A DNA stretch of 64,000 nucleotides, from contig JANQAB010000004.1 in NCBI GenBank assembly GCA_024707265.1, positions 682,001 to 746,000 on the forward strand. Direction: 5' to 3'. Each line of letters opens with the position of its first letter. Positions within the stretch are counted from its first letter, which is position 1. A program made the translations under genes and the position numbers. Shown in pieces: positions 1 to 8,877 of this stretch. Origin of the DNA: Sporocytophaga sp. Its GTDB lineage: Bacteria > Bacteroidota > Bacteroidia > Cytophagales > Cytophagaceae. The notes beneath the pieces were generated by a model. It was given only the letters and a program-made list of their open reading frames with translations. It was not told the origin of the DNA and did no database searches.

Positions 1-1
1 A

Positions 2-2023
2 TCAATATCAGTAATATTATCAGCTTTAGAAGAAGCTTGTGAAATACATCCGGATACAGCTATAATTACCTTTTATACTATGCCCATTGCTGATGCAGGA
101 GATGAAATAGTACCTGCATGTGTTGGTGTTCCAACTCAGCTCCACGGAGTTGCAAATAATGCTACTGATGTTCTGTGGTCCTTTTCTGGTTCAGGCAGAT
201 TTCTAACTCCCACCAATAGTTTTGACACTCAATATATTCCTTCTGAAAATGACCAAAAGAATGGGAGTGTAGTATTGTCTTTTATGGCTTCAAACAAAGG
301 ATGTAATTCTAGTATTGATCGTGTAAAGCTTACTTTTCCGGAAAAGATTGTTGATGCTGGCCTGGATGAAAGTGTGTGTGCAAATGCAGTCATTAAATTA
401 ACAGGAACCAGTGTAGCCACAAAAGTTTTATGGACAACAAATGGTCAGGGTAAATTTTCTGATGAAAACTCACTTTCAACTACATATATTCCAAGTGCTT
501 CAGACATTAATACCGGTTCTGTAATATTAAATTTACAATCTCCAGGTAATGGTTGTTTCACTGCCAGCGATTCTAAAAGAATTGGATTTATTGTGTCTAA
601 AGTTCAGGCTAGCAAACTTGGGGCAAGTTTGGACACTACTATTTGCTGGGCCAGCAGTGATCCTTATCCTTTAGATGGATTATCTTATGTACTAAATGCC
701 GAATGGGCTACTACAGGAACAGGTTTGTTCTCCGCTGATAAACGCACTTTAAAAAATAGCTATCAGCCTTCTACTCTTGATATCCTTCTTGGTAAAGTTG
801 AGTTGATATTAAAAACTCCCGAAGATATTAACTGTCCTAATGCCGATACAATATCTGCAAGGTTAAGCTGGCCTTCTGTAGCCAATGCAGGCGTTGACAA
901 AGTTGTTAGAATTGAGGAGGAAGGCATTCAGCTTTCAGGAGCCATAATAGAAAACCGTGGTTTTAAATGGGTTTCTCGAGGTACTGGAGCGTTTTATCCT
1001 AATAATAATACAACACTTAGACCCGTTTATATTCCTTCAGAAGCGGATAGAGCTAACGGCAGAGTTACAATAGAACTTCGTCCCGACTATAATAACATTT
1101 GTGCGGTGATAACAGATGCAATGACCATCTCATTTGTCAGAACAGATTTGCACAAAATAAGTGGCTCAATATTTCTGCAAAATAAAGTTAAGGCATCAGA
1201 AACTTTGGTGATATTATTCAAACTGGCAGGATCTAAATATATAGTCAAAGATTCTCTGCATACACAATCAGGGGAATATACATTCGAAAATATTGAAGCA
1301 GGAACTTATCTTATTCATGCAAAGCCAATGGATCCAATAGAACGGACCTTCTATACACCAACCTATCTTGGAAACGTCACGAAATGGACCAACGCTTATG
1401 TAATTAACCTTAATAGTACAGACCAGTCATCTAATGATATTCATTTGGTACCTCTTTCGTCCGGATCTTCTGGTTGGAAAAACGGAAAGGATAATATTGC
1501 AGGAGTTGTCGGAGATGAAAATTTATACCTGGGTCAGTACTTAATAGGAGGGACTGTCTGTTTAAGAGATTCCGTCGGAACTACACTTGAATGCACAGAG
1601 ACAAATGAAATAGGTATGTTTATGTTTCAGAATATAGCTAAAGGCAGATATTCATTAAGTTATGATTATCCAGGATATGAATCCCTAATAAATACACTGT
1701 ATGTAGAAGGGGATCCATCAGTTTTCACTGCTGATAATCCAAGTTTGAAAAGAGTTTCTTTTGTAACAAATTTATTAGGTGAAAATGCGACTTTAAGAGA
1801 ATTACAAGTTTATCCTAATCCTGCATTTGATTATATTCATTTGAATATTGAAAACAAGAGATTTGAATATGCTATCATTAATTCAATCGGTGATCAAATA
1901 GTAAGCAACAATATAGAAAATGGGGAGCCTGTTATAGATCTGCAAAATTTAAAACATGGCGTTTATATTATAAAAGTTATTCAGGATGGAAATTTTTATA
2001 AAGCGAAGATTTATAAAAAATAA
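2..2023 (+). CDS. T9SS-sorted multi-repeat surface/secreted protein (5' end outside window)
   Basis: The reading frame is already open at base 2, so the gene begins upstream; the methionine at base 80 is internal. About 673 residues are visible. The first ~370 hold four similar ~90-residue modules with recurring DAG(L)DE, a Trp-containing strand, and a YIPS motif, resembling PKD/Ig-like modules of gliding-bacteria surface proteins. Two beta-sandwich modules of carboxypeptidase-regulatory/SdrD-B type follow (ISGSIFLQ..., IAGVVGDEN...). The last ~75 residues start at VYPNPA and end in a basic tail, a typical type A T9SS C-terminal sorting domain. Exported through the outer membrane and probably surface-anchored or released; an adhesin-like role is inference. 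Family of the missing N-terminus is unknown. Confidence 0.85.
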   Translation, partial: SISVILSALEEACEIHPDTAIITFYTMPIADAGDEIVPACVGVPTQLHGVANNATDVLWSFSGSGRFLTPTNSFDTQYIPSENDQKNGSVVLSFMASNKGCNSSIDRVKLTFPEKIVDAGLDESVCANAVIKLTGTSVATKVLWTTNGQGKFSDENSLSTTYIPSASDINTGSVILNLQSPGNGCFTASDSKRIGFIVSKVQASKLGASLDTTICWASSDPYPLDGLSYVLNAEWATTGTGLFSADKRTLKNSYQPSTLDILLGKVELILKTPEDINCPNADTISARLSWPSVANAGVDKVVRIEEEGIQLSGAIIENRGFKWVSRGTGAFYPNNNTTLRPVYIPSEADRANGRVTIELRPDYNNICAVITDAMTISFVRTDLHKISGSIFLQNKVKASETLVILFKLAGSKYIVKDSLHTQSGEYTFENIEAGTYLIHAKPMDPIERTFYTPTYLGNVTKWTNAYVINLNSTDQSSNDIHLVPLSSGSSGWKNGKDNIAGVVGDENLYLGQYLIGGTVCLRDSVGTTLECTETNEIGMFMFQNIAKGRYSLSYDYPGYESLINTLYVEGDPSVFTADNPSLKRVSFVTNLLGENATLRELQVYPNPAFDYIHLNIENKRFEYAIINSIGDQIVSNNIENGEPVIDLQNLKHGVYIIKVIQDGNFYKAKIYKK

Positions 2024-2060
2024 AATTTGAATGTTTTAACCAGTTCTAAAAACATATCAC

Positions 2061-2090
2061 AGAGGCGCTACATAGCTCCTCTTTTTTTTG
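2061..2090 (+). terminator. probable intrinsic terminator after the first gene
   Basis: An imperfect stem (agaggcgct / agctcctct) is followed directly by a run of eight T, about 40 bases after the stop codon of the upstream gene. Confidence 0.45.
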
Positions 2091-2310
2091 TAGGGATTCC
2101 TGTCTTAGTTTTAGGAATAAGAACTTATGGTATTGATAACTTAAAGATCAAAAATATTATGAATTAGAGATATAAATAAAAGGTATTGTTGTTTCATCTA
2201 TTTCAATTTTAAGCTCTCTTCATTCGATATATATTTATTTCTTATTGCCCAATCCATATAAAATATGACAATTGAAGTATCGACTTGCTAGGTGATTTCA
2301 CGAGGAGGAT

Positions 2311-2448
2311 TTATTCCTGAATTTTCCGCATTGCCCCCATCTTACTTTGATAGACAGAAAACACTGTTTCATTGGCATCGGCTACAAAGTCTACGCTTTT
2401 GGGACCTAACTTGGTAAGAAACGATTGGTTGTTGTCTAAAATTGATCT
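2311..2448 (-). pseudogene. possible C-terminal gene remnant, unknown family
   Basis: A 45-codon open stretch on the minus strand ends in TAA at 2311-2313 and has protein-like composition (contains KLGPKSVDFVADANETVF). It has no start codon and is preceded by an in-frame stop, in an otherwise non-coding gap. It reads like the tail of a lost gene. I do not recognise the family, and chance cannot be excluded. Confidence 0.3.
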
Positions 2449-2508
2449 CTAAAAATATATAGTTAATTCGTCCAAATTATTCAAATTTAGCCAATGTTCA
2501 AATCTCCC

Positions 2509-2639
2509 GCTGGTTGAAGCGTCCGCTTGGACCTAAAACATTCAAGCTTCCGCTTGAAATATCATTATAAGTGAAAGGATATACAGAATTTAAGCGGACG
2601 CTTAAAAAATAATAGGTCCAAGCGGACGCTTGAACCAGC
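2509..2639. repeat. palindromic interspersed element, copy 1 (131 bp)
   Basis: Terminal inverted repeats of 26 bp (gctggttgaagcgtccgctt... and ...aagcggacgcttgaaccagc) match except one base. Inside are two more near-palindromes built on the same AAGCG-tcc-CGCTT core. Related copies lie at 4992-5098, 8684-8817 and 10915-10943. No ORF is inside. It resembles a MITE or a BIME-type mosaic element; no obvious target-site duplication was seen. Confidence 0.8.
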
Positions 2640-2924
2640 AGTGGTCAATAGTGGTCTTTATTTTAAATTCCTTTTTTCTTGAAATTTATTAAGTAGATGG
2701 TTAATAGTGTTTTATAGCTGGTGGTAGAATTTTTGTTGTTTTATGAAAGTATTTATTGGTCTCATTTTTAAAGGTTTAAAGATCTGTAGTGTTTTTAAAT
2801 CCTTATATCTGTACTATAGTTGGATTGGTAAAAAATGACCAATAATGGCTATTGACTTCAGGGGCTGATCGGAATATTTTTGAGGTGAGTTTTCCTAAAA
2901 CAACAAGAATTATATTAAAGTCCC

Positions 2925-4764
2925 ATGAAAAAACTACTACTGGCTCTTTGCCTTTCTCTTTCATTTTACTCCACTTTTGCTTTTGATATCGGAAGTGTTT
3001 ACTCCGATATACCAGACGTCATTTATCCCGGTGAGGCATTTGATATGGATTGGGGCGCTTCTTTATTTACACACGTGGGTGAAACACAACCTTCAATGAC
3101 TATTAAATGTAATTTCTATTTATCTAAAGATGCAATACTGGATAATGGAGATGCTTTTTTTGGCTTCCTCGTCAGTAAACACAACTCCGACAACAGGTTC
3201 ATTCGGAAAAGCTGTATACGATGTTCTGGTGACATCTGCAATGAATTTTCCTGCCGGCAAATGTTATTTTATTATGTCTGTAGACCCTGACAATCAGACT
3301 GGAGATGAAGATAGTGTGAATAATGTTAAAGCCTATGAAGTCATTATCGGAAACAGAAATCCTGACCTGGCTGTACTGTCTGTGAATCTTGGAACTTCAG
3401 ACAAGAGTGGAGTTTTGAACATAAAGACCGCACTCATTAACCCAAGTGATTCACCTTTCTCTTCGTTCAGATATGTGATCAGATTAGCCTCAACAGAAGC
3501 AAACCTGGCTACACCACTAGTAGAGAAAATTTATGATAACAAAGAGTTTAAGAAAGTATCAACACCAATGATATTTGATAACTCTCTACCATTGCCAACG
3601 TCTCTTGATCTTAATAGCCCTTTTTATGTGTCAGTTACAATAGAGACCACAGTTCCCGCAGATCAGGGTAGTTTGAATAATTCAATAGTAAAACAAGTTC
3701 TTTGGAATCAGCTTCAGCCTCTTGTCTTTTATGCAGAAAAAGTTCTGATGACAAATAGAAATGATTCGTTAAGAACGTGTAACGCGCAAATATTTGATGA
3801 TGGAGATGAAGTGGCTAATTATTCTCCAAACATTAACAGTACAATAAGGATTTTTCCTGGGGAGCCGAATTCAATAGTTAAGGTAACTTTGAAAAATACA
3901 AATTATGGTCTTTTTGCATTTAATGATTATATACAATTTATAAATCCGGATAACAAGGCAGTCATGGGTCAGTTATTTCAGATCGATGCTTCTAGTCTCC
4001 CGGCATCGTATGTGTCTTCATCTAAAGATGGTAGTATTATTGTAAAATTTGTCAGTGATGATTCTAATCAGAATAAAGGCTTTGAGATGACTGCAGTCTG
4101 CCTGGATACAACTAATATATATAAACTAAAATACAAGCAAACTAACTCCATCACAACATGTAATAAGGTTATTACAGATAATGGATTTTTAGGAACCTAT
4201 CAGTCAAACTCAGATGATCAACTGACTATTTATCCTGAGCTGGCTGGGCAAAAGGTTACGCTTTCGTTTACTGAGTTTTCTACAGAAGGTAGCTACGATT
4301 ATTTAAGCGTTTACAATGGCAACTCGAATGTGGCAGCGTCTTTAATTAAAAAATTAACTGGCAATACTATGCCTGCAGATATAACCTCTACTGCAGCAGA
4401 TGGCTCCCTTACCTTATTTTTCCATAGTGATGGTAGTAGTAATTATTCCGGATTCTCAGCAAATACCACTTGCACTGCTGTTATGTCTATAGATGGTTCT
4501 GCCGAAAAAGAGGTTTTGGGAAGTTCGTTCCAGATCAATCCAAATCCGAATAACGGTAATTTCAGTTTGTCTGTAAAGGATGGGCAAAATCTGAGTGCTG
4601 CTATAATTACTGTTTTAGATGTTAAAGGACAGGAATTATATCATTCAGCACAAAGCATCGATAGTCAGTTTAATTTAAAATCAGTTATTCAGCCAGGGTT
4701 TTATATCATTAAAATTGAGACTCCGGAGAATGGCGTAAGTTTCCAAAGATTTATAGTTGAGTAA
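2925..4764 (+). CDS. secreted CARDB/CUB-like protein with T9SS sorting domain (single frameshift)
   Basis: The reading starts MKKLLLALCLSLSFYSTFAF, a clear signal peptide. It breaks at a run of seven T (3155-3161); deleting one T joins it to a long second frame, giving about 612 residues, so this is one gene. After the signal peptide comes a CARDB-like beta-sandwich (~20-230). Two CUB-like modules follow, each opening with a T-C-N motif and ending in a cysteine (about 250-390 and 395-520). A type A T9SS tail starts at INPNPNNGN and carries GFYIIKIET near the end. No catalytic domain is visible, so binding or adhesion is the likeliest role (inference). A hairpin terminator follows directly. 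Confidence 0.82.
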
Positions 4765-4771
4765 ATACTAT

Positions 4772-4803
4772 AGAGACGCCATGTTCTGGCGTCTCTCTTT
4801 TTC
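4772..4803 (+). terminator. intrinsic terminator, GAGACGCC-type hairpin
   Basis: A perfect 10-bp stem (agagacgcca / tggcgtctct) with a 5-base loop is followed by a T-rich stretch, just after the stop at 4764. Confidence 0.7.
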
Positions 4804-4875
4804 ACCGTGCGGACCTGCGATTTTTAATACACATCATTTCTGTTATTGATTTGTTATGTGTTTTTGTTATAATCA

Positions 4876-4913
4876 CAATTTGTAGAGACGCCATACACGG
4901 CGTCTCTACAATT
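4876..4913. repeat. GTAGAGACGCC palindromic hairpin
   Basis: A 12-bp perfect stem (tgtagagacgcc / ggcgtctctaca) around atacac extends outward with one bulge. The core is the same as the terminator hairpin at 4772-4796, so two copies lie within 110 bases. Similar GTAGAGACG palindromes are scattered in many Bacteroidota and cyanobacterial genomes (recalled, not searched). Its right edge abuts the dinB-tail fragment at 4912. Confidence 0.7.
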
Positions 4914-4986
4914 ACACCGCCCGTCCCACCTTATTCTCACCAAACTTATACCTGATTTTATCCATCGCCTGATATAGGTTGATTTT
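4912..4986 (-). pseudogene. duplicated 3' end of dinB (about 24 codons plus stop)
   Basis: Read on the minus strand this encodes KINLYQAMDKIRYKFGENKV followed by GRAV and a stop, the same as the C-terminus of the intact dinB at 10966-12114 apart from one D-to-N change and a few silent differences. Nothing of dinB is present upstream. It directly abuts a palindromic element (4992-5098) and a hairpin (4876-4913), marking the left end of the module-bearing region. Confidence 0.85.
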
Positions 4987-4991
4987 GGCAG

Positions 4992-5098
4992 GTTGGTTCA
5001 ATCGTCCCCGCTTGAAATATCACAATAAGTAAACGTATATATATAGTTAAGTGGACGCTTAAAAAATGATAGGTCCAAATGGGGACGCTTGAACCAGC
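4992..5098. repeat. palindromic interspersed element, copy 2 (107 bp, internally deleted)
   Basis: The outer ends match copy 1 (gttggttcaatcgtcccc... and ...ggggacgcttgaaccagc). About 25-30 bp of the left inner half is missing. The core here is tcccc/gggga, again complementary between the two ends although different from the core in copies 1 and 3. Confidence 0.75.
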
Positions 5099-5229
5099 AG
5101 GTGGAATTGTAGCAAAATGAAAAAAAAGTTTTCTCTATAATGGTTTGATATATAGATGTTTAAGTTGTTGTTGAGCATTGTACATGTTTTTTTGATATAT
5201 TAGATCTTTGTAAAAAATATTATCAATCA

Positions 5230-6081
5230 TTGAAGATTAGTATAGACTTTCTTCCTGCACAGAAACAGGAAGAGCTTATTGCAGTAAGAGATCTTATTGT
5301 AGACGCGTTTGAACCGGAAATGATAATCCTTTTCGGATCTTATGCGCGCAATGAGTGGGTGGAAGACCGCTATGTGGAAGACGGCATTACTTATGAATAC
5401 AAAAGTGATTTTGATATACTTGTTATCTCTCGTGTAGAGCTGGGCCCAAGACGCAGCAACCGCTGGTATAAAACGGAAGAAGCCGTAAAGAAGCTCCCCT
5501 TACAAACTCTTGTAAGCCTTATCCATCATGGAATAAAGTTCGTCAACAAAGAGATCCGCAAAAACAGTTATTTCTTTACAGACATTCTTAAAGAAGGTAT
5601 TTTGCTATATGATACCCAGAACTTCCAGTTAGCAGAACCGGGTGTGTTAAATGAACAGCAACTGAAGAAGCAGGCTAAAGAGGATTTTGAGCAGTGGTTT
5701 CCAAGTGCAAGTAACTTTTTAGATTATTATAACTTTGCCTTTAATAAGGCAGATTTTAAAGAAGCAGCTTTTTTACTTCATCAAGCTACAGAGAGATACT
5801 ATACTGCTTTACTTTTAGTATTTACAGGCTATAGACCTAAAACCCATGATATACAAAAGCTGGGAGAGATGGCAGCCCAGATCAATGAAAGATTTAAAAC
5901 TGTTTTTCCTTTCTCAGACCCGGAAAACAAAGCTCGCTTTGAACTTCTCAAAAAAGCATACATAGATGCACGCTATCAAAAGACTTACACAATCAGCAAA
6001 GAAGATCTGGAATGTCTTGCTAAACGTGTGGAGGTGCTGAGAGATTTGGTGAAGGAGGTTTGTGAGGAGAGGGGGAGGTGA
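5230..6081 (+). CDS. MNT-HEPN fusion: nucleotidyltransferase plus HEPN domain
   Basis: 283 residues. Residues ~25-75 carry the minimal nucleotidyltransferase signature FGSYARNEW followed by SDFDILV, whose two aspartates bind the metal. Residues ~155-280 form a helical HEPN domain (HQATERYYTALL, THDIQKLGEMA). No clear RX4-6H RNase motif is present, so this HEPN is probably not an active RNase of that type. In many genomes MNT and HEPN are separate antitoxin and toxin genes; here they are fused, and its role as a regulator or defence-type enzyme is inferred. The start is TTG at 5230, the only candidate that keeps the whole domain. The stop overlaps the next gene's GTG by four bases. Confidence 0.8.
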   Translation: MKISIDFLPAQKQEELIAVRDLIVDAFEPEMIILFGSYARNEWVEDRYVEDGITYEYKSDFDILVISRVELGPRRSNRWYKTEEAVKKLPLQTLVSLIHHGIKFVNKEIRKNSYFFTDILKEGILLYDTQNFQLAEPGVLNEQQLKKQAKEDFEQWFPSASNFLDYYNFAFNKADFKEAAFLLHQATERYYTALLLVFTGYRPKTHDIQKLGEMAAQINERFKTVFPFSDPENKARFELLKKAYIDARYQKTYTISKEDLECLAKRVEVLRDLVKEVCEERGR

Positions 6082-6494
6082 AAAAATTTATCATAATATT
6101 TTTGTTTTTATTAACTAATTGTACTTCAAATATAGACGAAAGCTTTATAAAAGAACATAACAAAGAATTATTCAGCATATTCAATGATCTTATAAAATCC
6201 AATTTTGATACTGTAAGCGCTGAAGGCAAGGGTGAAATAGCGGAGAAAATAAGAAAGCTAGGAATAGATAAGGTTAATATAAAGTATAAGCCTGATATGT
6301 GGGATTATATTAGGGCTGATAGTTTGGTACATTTCATCGTGGAAGATCATGGTATTTGGGAACCGACAAAAATCATAATTTTTGATTTTGCCCAAACTCC
6401 AAGGAAATTTGGTAATGCAGAAGTAATAGGAGCCTCCTATTATCGTAAACAAGTTCTTGATCGTTGGTATTTGGAGTCTATAGGGTTTGATTGA
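6078..6494 (+). CDS. small lipoprotein, unknown function
   Basis: 138 residues starting at GTG 6078, overlapping the MNT-HEPN stop (GTGA), which implies translational coupling. The N-terminus MKKFIIIFLFLLTNC is a lipoprotein signal with a lipobox cysteine at residue 15. The rest is a soluble mixed alpha/beta domain with no motif I recognise. A lipoprotein coupled to a cytoplasmic nucleotidyltransferase is an odd pairing; the overlap may simply reflect module assembly in this accessory region. Confidence 0.7.
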   Translation: MKKFIIIFLFLLTNCTSNIDESFIKEHNKELFSIFNDLIKSNFDTVSAEGKGEIAEKIRKLGIDKVNIKYKPDMWDYIRADSLVHFIVEDHGIWEPTKIIIFDFAQTPRKFGNAEVIGASYYRKQVLDRWYLESIGFD

Positions 6495-6504
6495 TCTTTC
6501 ATTT

Positions 6505-6900
6505 TTACTTCGTTGGATTTGTCATTAATCCAGCAATCTCAATCACTGTGCATATAGCAGTTTTTCCACCTTCTATAAAGTAACCTGTTAATCCGACTTT
6601 AATATTTTTTTGATGAAATGCTCTCATCTGGTTGTTAATAATCCACATTCTAGCAGTTCCACTTGAGGGCACTCTCTTATCTTCCATGAATAGTTCCCCT
6701 TTGTCATTTAGGAATTCAGGCCAAATCATATAAACTTGATTGGTTTTTTGGTTTTCGTGCTCGTAAGAAAAGTCTGATCGAATTCCTTGGAATGGCGGTC
6801 CACTCTGTCGTCCACCTTCTTCTGCTGTCAGATAACGGTATTCAACCACAAAATCATGAGGGTGTCCAAGTCGTTCGTTGTATGGTTGATGTGTATTCAT
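6505..6900 (-). CDS. stand-alone EF-Tu domain III-like protein
   Basis: 131 residues. It contains RYLTAEEGGRQSGPPFQGIR, resembling the LxxEEGGRhtPf..GYRPqF strand of EF-Tu domain III, and FIEGGKTAICTVIEI, resembling the EF-Tu REGGRTVGAGVVtkI end. No GTPase domain is present. Solo EF-Tu C-terminal-like proteins occur in accessory regions, but their function is unsettled. Start taken at ATG 6900 (MNTHQPYN); a TTG at 6921 would add seven residues. Last gene of a five-gene minus-strand operon. A degenerate copy of its 3' part lies at 9281-9404. Confidence 0.6.
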   Translation of the reverse strand: MNTHQPYNERLGHPHDFVVEYRYLTAEEGGRQSGPPFQGIRSDFSYEHENQKTNQVYMIWPEFLNDKGELFMEDKRVPSSGTARMWIINNQMRAFHQKNIKVGLTGYFIEGGKTAICTVIEIAGLMTNPTK

Positions 6901-6924
6901 TAGTAATAGAAAAACCTTCAATGG

Positions 6925-7389
6925 TTAGTTACCTTTTAATATCCTTATTGCTTTGTCAGTACACTCTTGATCAAGACCAATCATAGGCTTTGTCATTACC
7001 CATTTTTCTTTTATATCCGATGAAAGAGCATTAATGGATAAATCATCATCTATGATTACAAATCGTTTGTCTGCTCCAAAATTATCAACCCATTCCATGA
7101 TTTCTATGCATCTGTCAGGCATTTCATCAATAGCCTTTCGGGTATTTACTTTTTCAATTGACTGTACCGGAATGCCTCTATTATTAAAAATTTCTTTCCA
7201 TTTTTCGACTGAATAGGTAATTCTATGAGTTGTAGTCAACACTATTGATGCATTTGTTTCGGAAAGCAGTCTTATTAAATTCTTTTCTGTCTTACTGTTA
7301 AATTTCAAAAAGCCGTCAGGATGTTGTTCTGTGATACGCCAGGACGGTGTTGTTACTAGGACTCCATCGATATCAAGTAAGATTGTCAT
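6925..7389 (-). CDS. HAD-like phosphatase-fold protein
   Basis: 154 residues from ATG 7389, which overlaps the upstream gene's stop (ATGA); a longer start at 7404 would run into that gene. The N-terminus TILLDIDGVLVT is HAD motif I (DxDG). LTTTHR around residue 53 fits motif II, and RFVIIDDDLS near residue 115 fits the terminal acidic motif. It resembles the short HAD-domain hydrolases of Bacteroidota, likely a small-molecule phosphatase; substrate unknown. Fourth of five co-transcribed genes. Confidence 0.75.
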   Translation of the reverse strand: MTILLDIDGVLVTTPSWRITEQHPDGFLKFNSKTEKNLIRLLSETNASIVLTTTHRITYSVEKWKEIFNNRGIPVQSIEKVNTRKAIDEMPDRCIEIMEWVDNFGADKRFVIIDDDLSINALSSDIKEKWVMTKPMIGLDQECTDKAIRILKGN

Positions 7390-7817
7390 ATTTTCAACCA
7401 CCATTTGATTGTATTCAATTTATCAATTTCCATTTCTGTTATTGCGGAATTTTTAAATTCATCAAGCTCCTGAATCACTTTTTCAATTCCAAAATTATCT
7501 CTAAGCCAGAAGGGAAATTCTTCAACGCTTTTATTCCAGTTCCCTGCTACTGAAATAAGAATATCAATCAATTCGCCTTTAAATTTGGGGTTTAATTCAG
7601 CAAGAATTCTTCCGGCATATTTCTGGTCTGTATATAGCTTCTCAGGCCTATCAGTTGTCCTAAATACTTCCATTACCCCTTCAACTATTATATCGTTAGG
7701 GACCTTATCCAGAATTCTTATCAATTGTCGAATCCGAAGATCTCCCGATTCACCAGTCTTATCGGACGATATCAGAATTTCATTTTTTAATTCCAGAGCT
7801 GTTTGTGGGAGTTTCAT
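7386..7817 (-). CDS. hypothetical protein, immunity-operon style
   Basis: 143 residues, mostly helical, with no signal peptide or membrane span and no family I recognise. The central part (RIRQLIRILDKVPNDIIVEG) could be a short helical repeat. It overlaps both neighbours by four bases (ATGA at each junction), so translation is coupled through the operon. Tandem small, unrelated, overlapping genes like this are common in arrays of polymorphic-toxin immunity genes, but that role is inference only. Confidence 0.6.
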   Translation of the reverse strand: MKLPQTALELKNEILISSDKTGESGDLRIRQLIRILDKVPNDIIVEGVMEVFRTTDRPEKLYTDQKYAGRILAELNPKFKGELIDILISVAGNWNKSVEEFPFWLRDNFGIEKVIQELDEFKNSAITEMEIDKLNTIKWWLKI

Positions 7818-8260
7818 AGATCTTTTATTTGCGTCTCATTAATTTGAATTTCCCCTTCCCAAAAACAGGCTATTATATAATCACTATATGGGTCCATACC
7901 AGAAGTGTTCAGACACCATTGCCAATCTACAATTGGTGTACTGGTTGGTATTATTAAACTAGTATCACCTTCAAAGTCAATAGTTAAATTGTATGATTGG
8001 TCTAATTGTACCCCGGTAACTAATTTTCGCATGTGAGCTGCAACTATAGCACATTTACTGATATATTCTTTATCAACTGTACTTGGGAATGAAGGGTAAT
8101 TATTTTGGAACCACCCATTCAATAAATTTTCGTCTTCTGAGATTAAATCCTGAGCTATAAGCCAGTAATGTCCAAAGTATAAGGCCCACGTATCACTTAT
8201 GCTAAATCTTGATATGAAGGAGCCAATAAGTTCCTTTCTTAATAATTCTAAAGCGTTCAT
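7814..8260 (-). CDS. hypothetical protein, unknown family
   Basis: 148 residues from ATG 8260 (MNALELLRKE), one base after the preceding stop; an upstream ATG at 8287 would overlap that gene by 26 bases. The protein is soluble and rich in aromatic residues (SDTWALYFGHYWLIAQDL, VDWQWCLNTSG). No signal peptide. The stop overlaps the next start by ATGA. I do not recognise the family. Composition and context resemble immunity-type proteins (weak inference). Confidence 0.55.
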   Translation of the reverse strand: MNALELLRKELIGSFISRFSISDTWALYFGHYWLIAQDLISEDENLLNGWFQNNYPSFPSTVDKEYISKCAIVAAHMRKLVTGVQLDQSYNLTIDFEGDTSLIIPTSTPIVDWQWCLNTSGMDPYSDYIIACFWEGEIQINETQIKDL

Positions 8261-8261
8261 C

Positions 8262-8588
8262 TTATTGAGGTGTATCGAGAAATTCATTTAACCAGTTAAA
8301 GTAGCAATCAAATGCAGCTTCTTCATCTTGTTCTAAGTGAAGATACAGATGGTAGAGTCCACTAAGATTTGTAGGTAAATCTAATCCTAATTTTGTTTTT
8401 ATAAAGTCATCAAATTTTTCAAATTCAGGGAAATCGTGGTAAGGATTCCCAATATTATGCAGGGTAGAGCATGTAAAATATCCGTTTAAAAATCCCTCAA
8501 ATATCAGAATTGATTTTTTCCCTATTGTTACATTCGGTCTTTTCCCGATTAATAATATTGTTTCTTTAAAGGATGATAAGCCTATCAT
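8262..8588 (-). CDS. hypothetical protein, first gene of the small-gene operon
   Basis: 108 residues, soluble and acidic toward the C-terminus (HLEQDEEAAFDCYFNWLNEF). No motif recognised. It leads the five-gene minus-strand operon running to 6505. About 95 bases upstream lies palindromic element copy 3, so the operon promoter must fall in that gap or in the element edge. Confidence 0.55.
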   Translation of the reverse strand: MIGLSSFKETILLIGKRPNVTIGKKSILIFEGFLNGYFTCSTLHNIGNPYHDFPEFEKFDDFIKTKLGLDLPTNLSGLYHLYLHLEQDEEAAFDCYFNWLNEFLDTPQ

Positions 8589-8683
8589 TGAGTATTAGAA
8601 TGTTGGAAAAGTGCATATGCAAGGCTCAATAAAAATATAAAAAAATAGTTGTTTTGTAAAGGAGTTGTGAATAGAGATGCTAT

Positions 8684-8817
8684 GCTGGTTCAAGCGTCCT
8701 CGCTTGGACCCAAAATTATCAAGCGTCCGCTTGAAATATCTTAATAATTAAATGCATAGATAAAATTAAGCGGACGCTTAAAAAAAAATAGGTCCAAGCG
8801 AGGACGCTTGAACCAGC
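8684..8817. repeat. palindromic interspersed element, copy 3 (134 bp)
   Basis: Terminal inverted repeats of 28 bp (gctggttcaagcgtcctcgc... / ...gcgaggacgcttgaaccagc) match except at one end base. The core is tcctcg/cgagga, where copy 1 has tccg/cgga: both arms changed together. The inner near-palindromes are present as in copy 1. Its right end runs straight into the dinB-tail duplicate. Confidence 0.85.
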
Positions 8818-8877
8818 AAAGCCAAATTATTGAATATCCCTACACCGCCCGTCCCACCTTATCCTCACCAAACTTAT
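8818..8877 (-). repeat. direct repeat of the dinB 3' end and its downstream flank
   Basis: Bases 8802-8877 match 10928-11003 over 76 bases with one difference. The shared block covers the right arm of the palindrome, 25 bases of spacer, the dinB stop region and the last ~12 dinB codons (KFGEDKVGRAV). Together with 4912-4986 and the intact dinB end, this gives three copies that bracket two modules. Confidence 0.9.

Noticed and set aside
2509..2639. CRISPR array made of the AAGCG-CGCTT repeats
   Set aside because: The repeats are inverted, not direct, have no spacers of constant length, and no cas gene is present.
4800..5229. tRNA attachment site for the accessory region
   Set aside because: No tRNA-like cloverleaf or T-loop sequence was found; the repeated block derives from dinB coding sequence.
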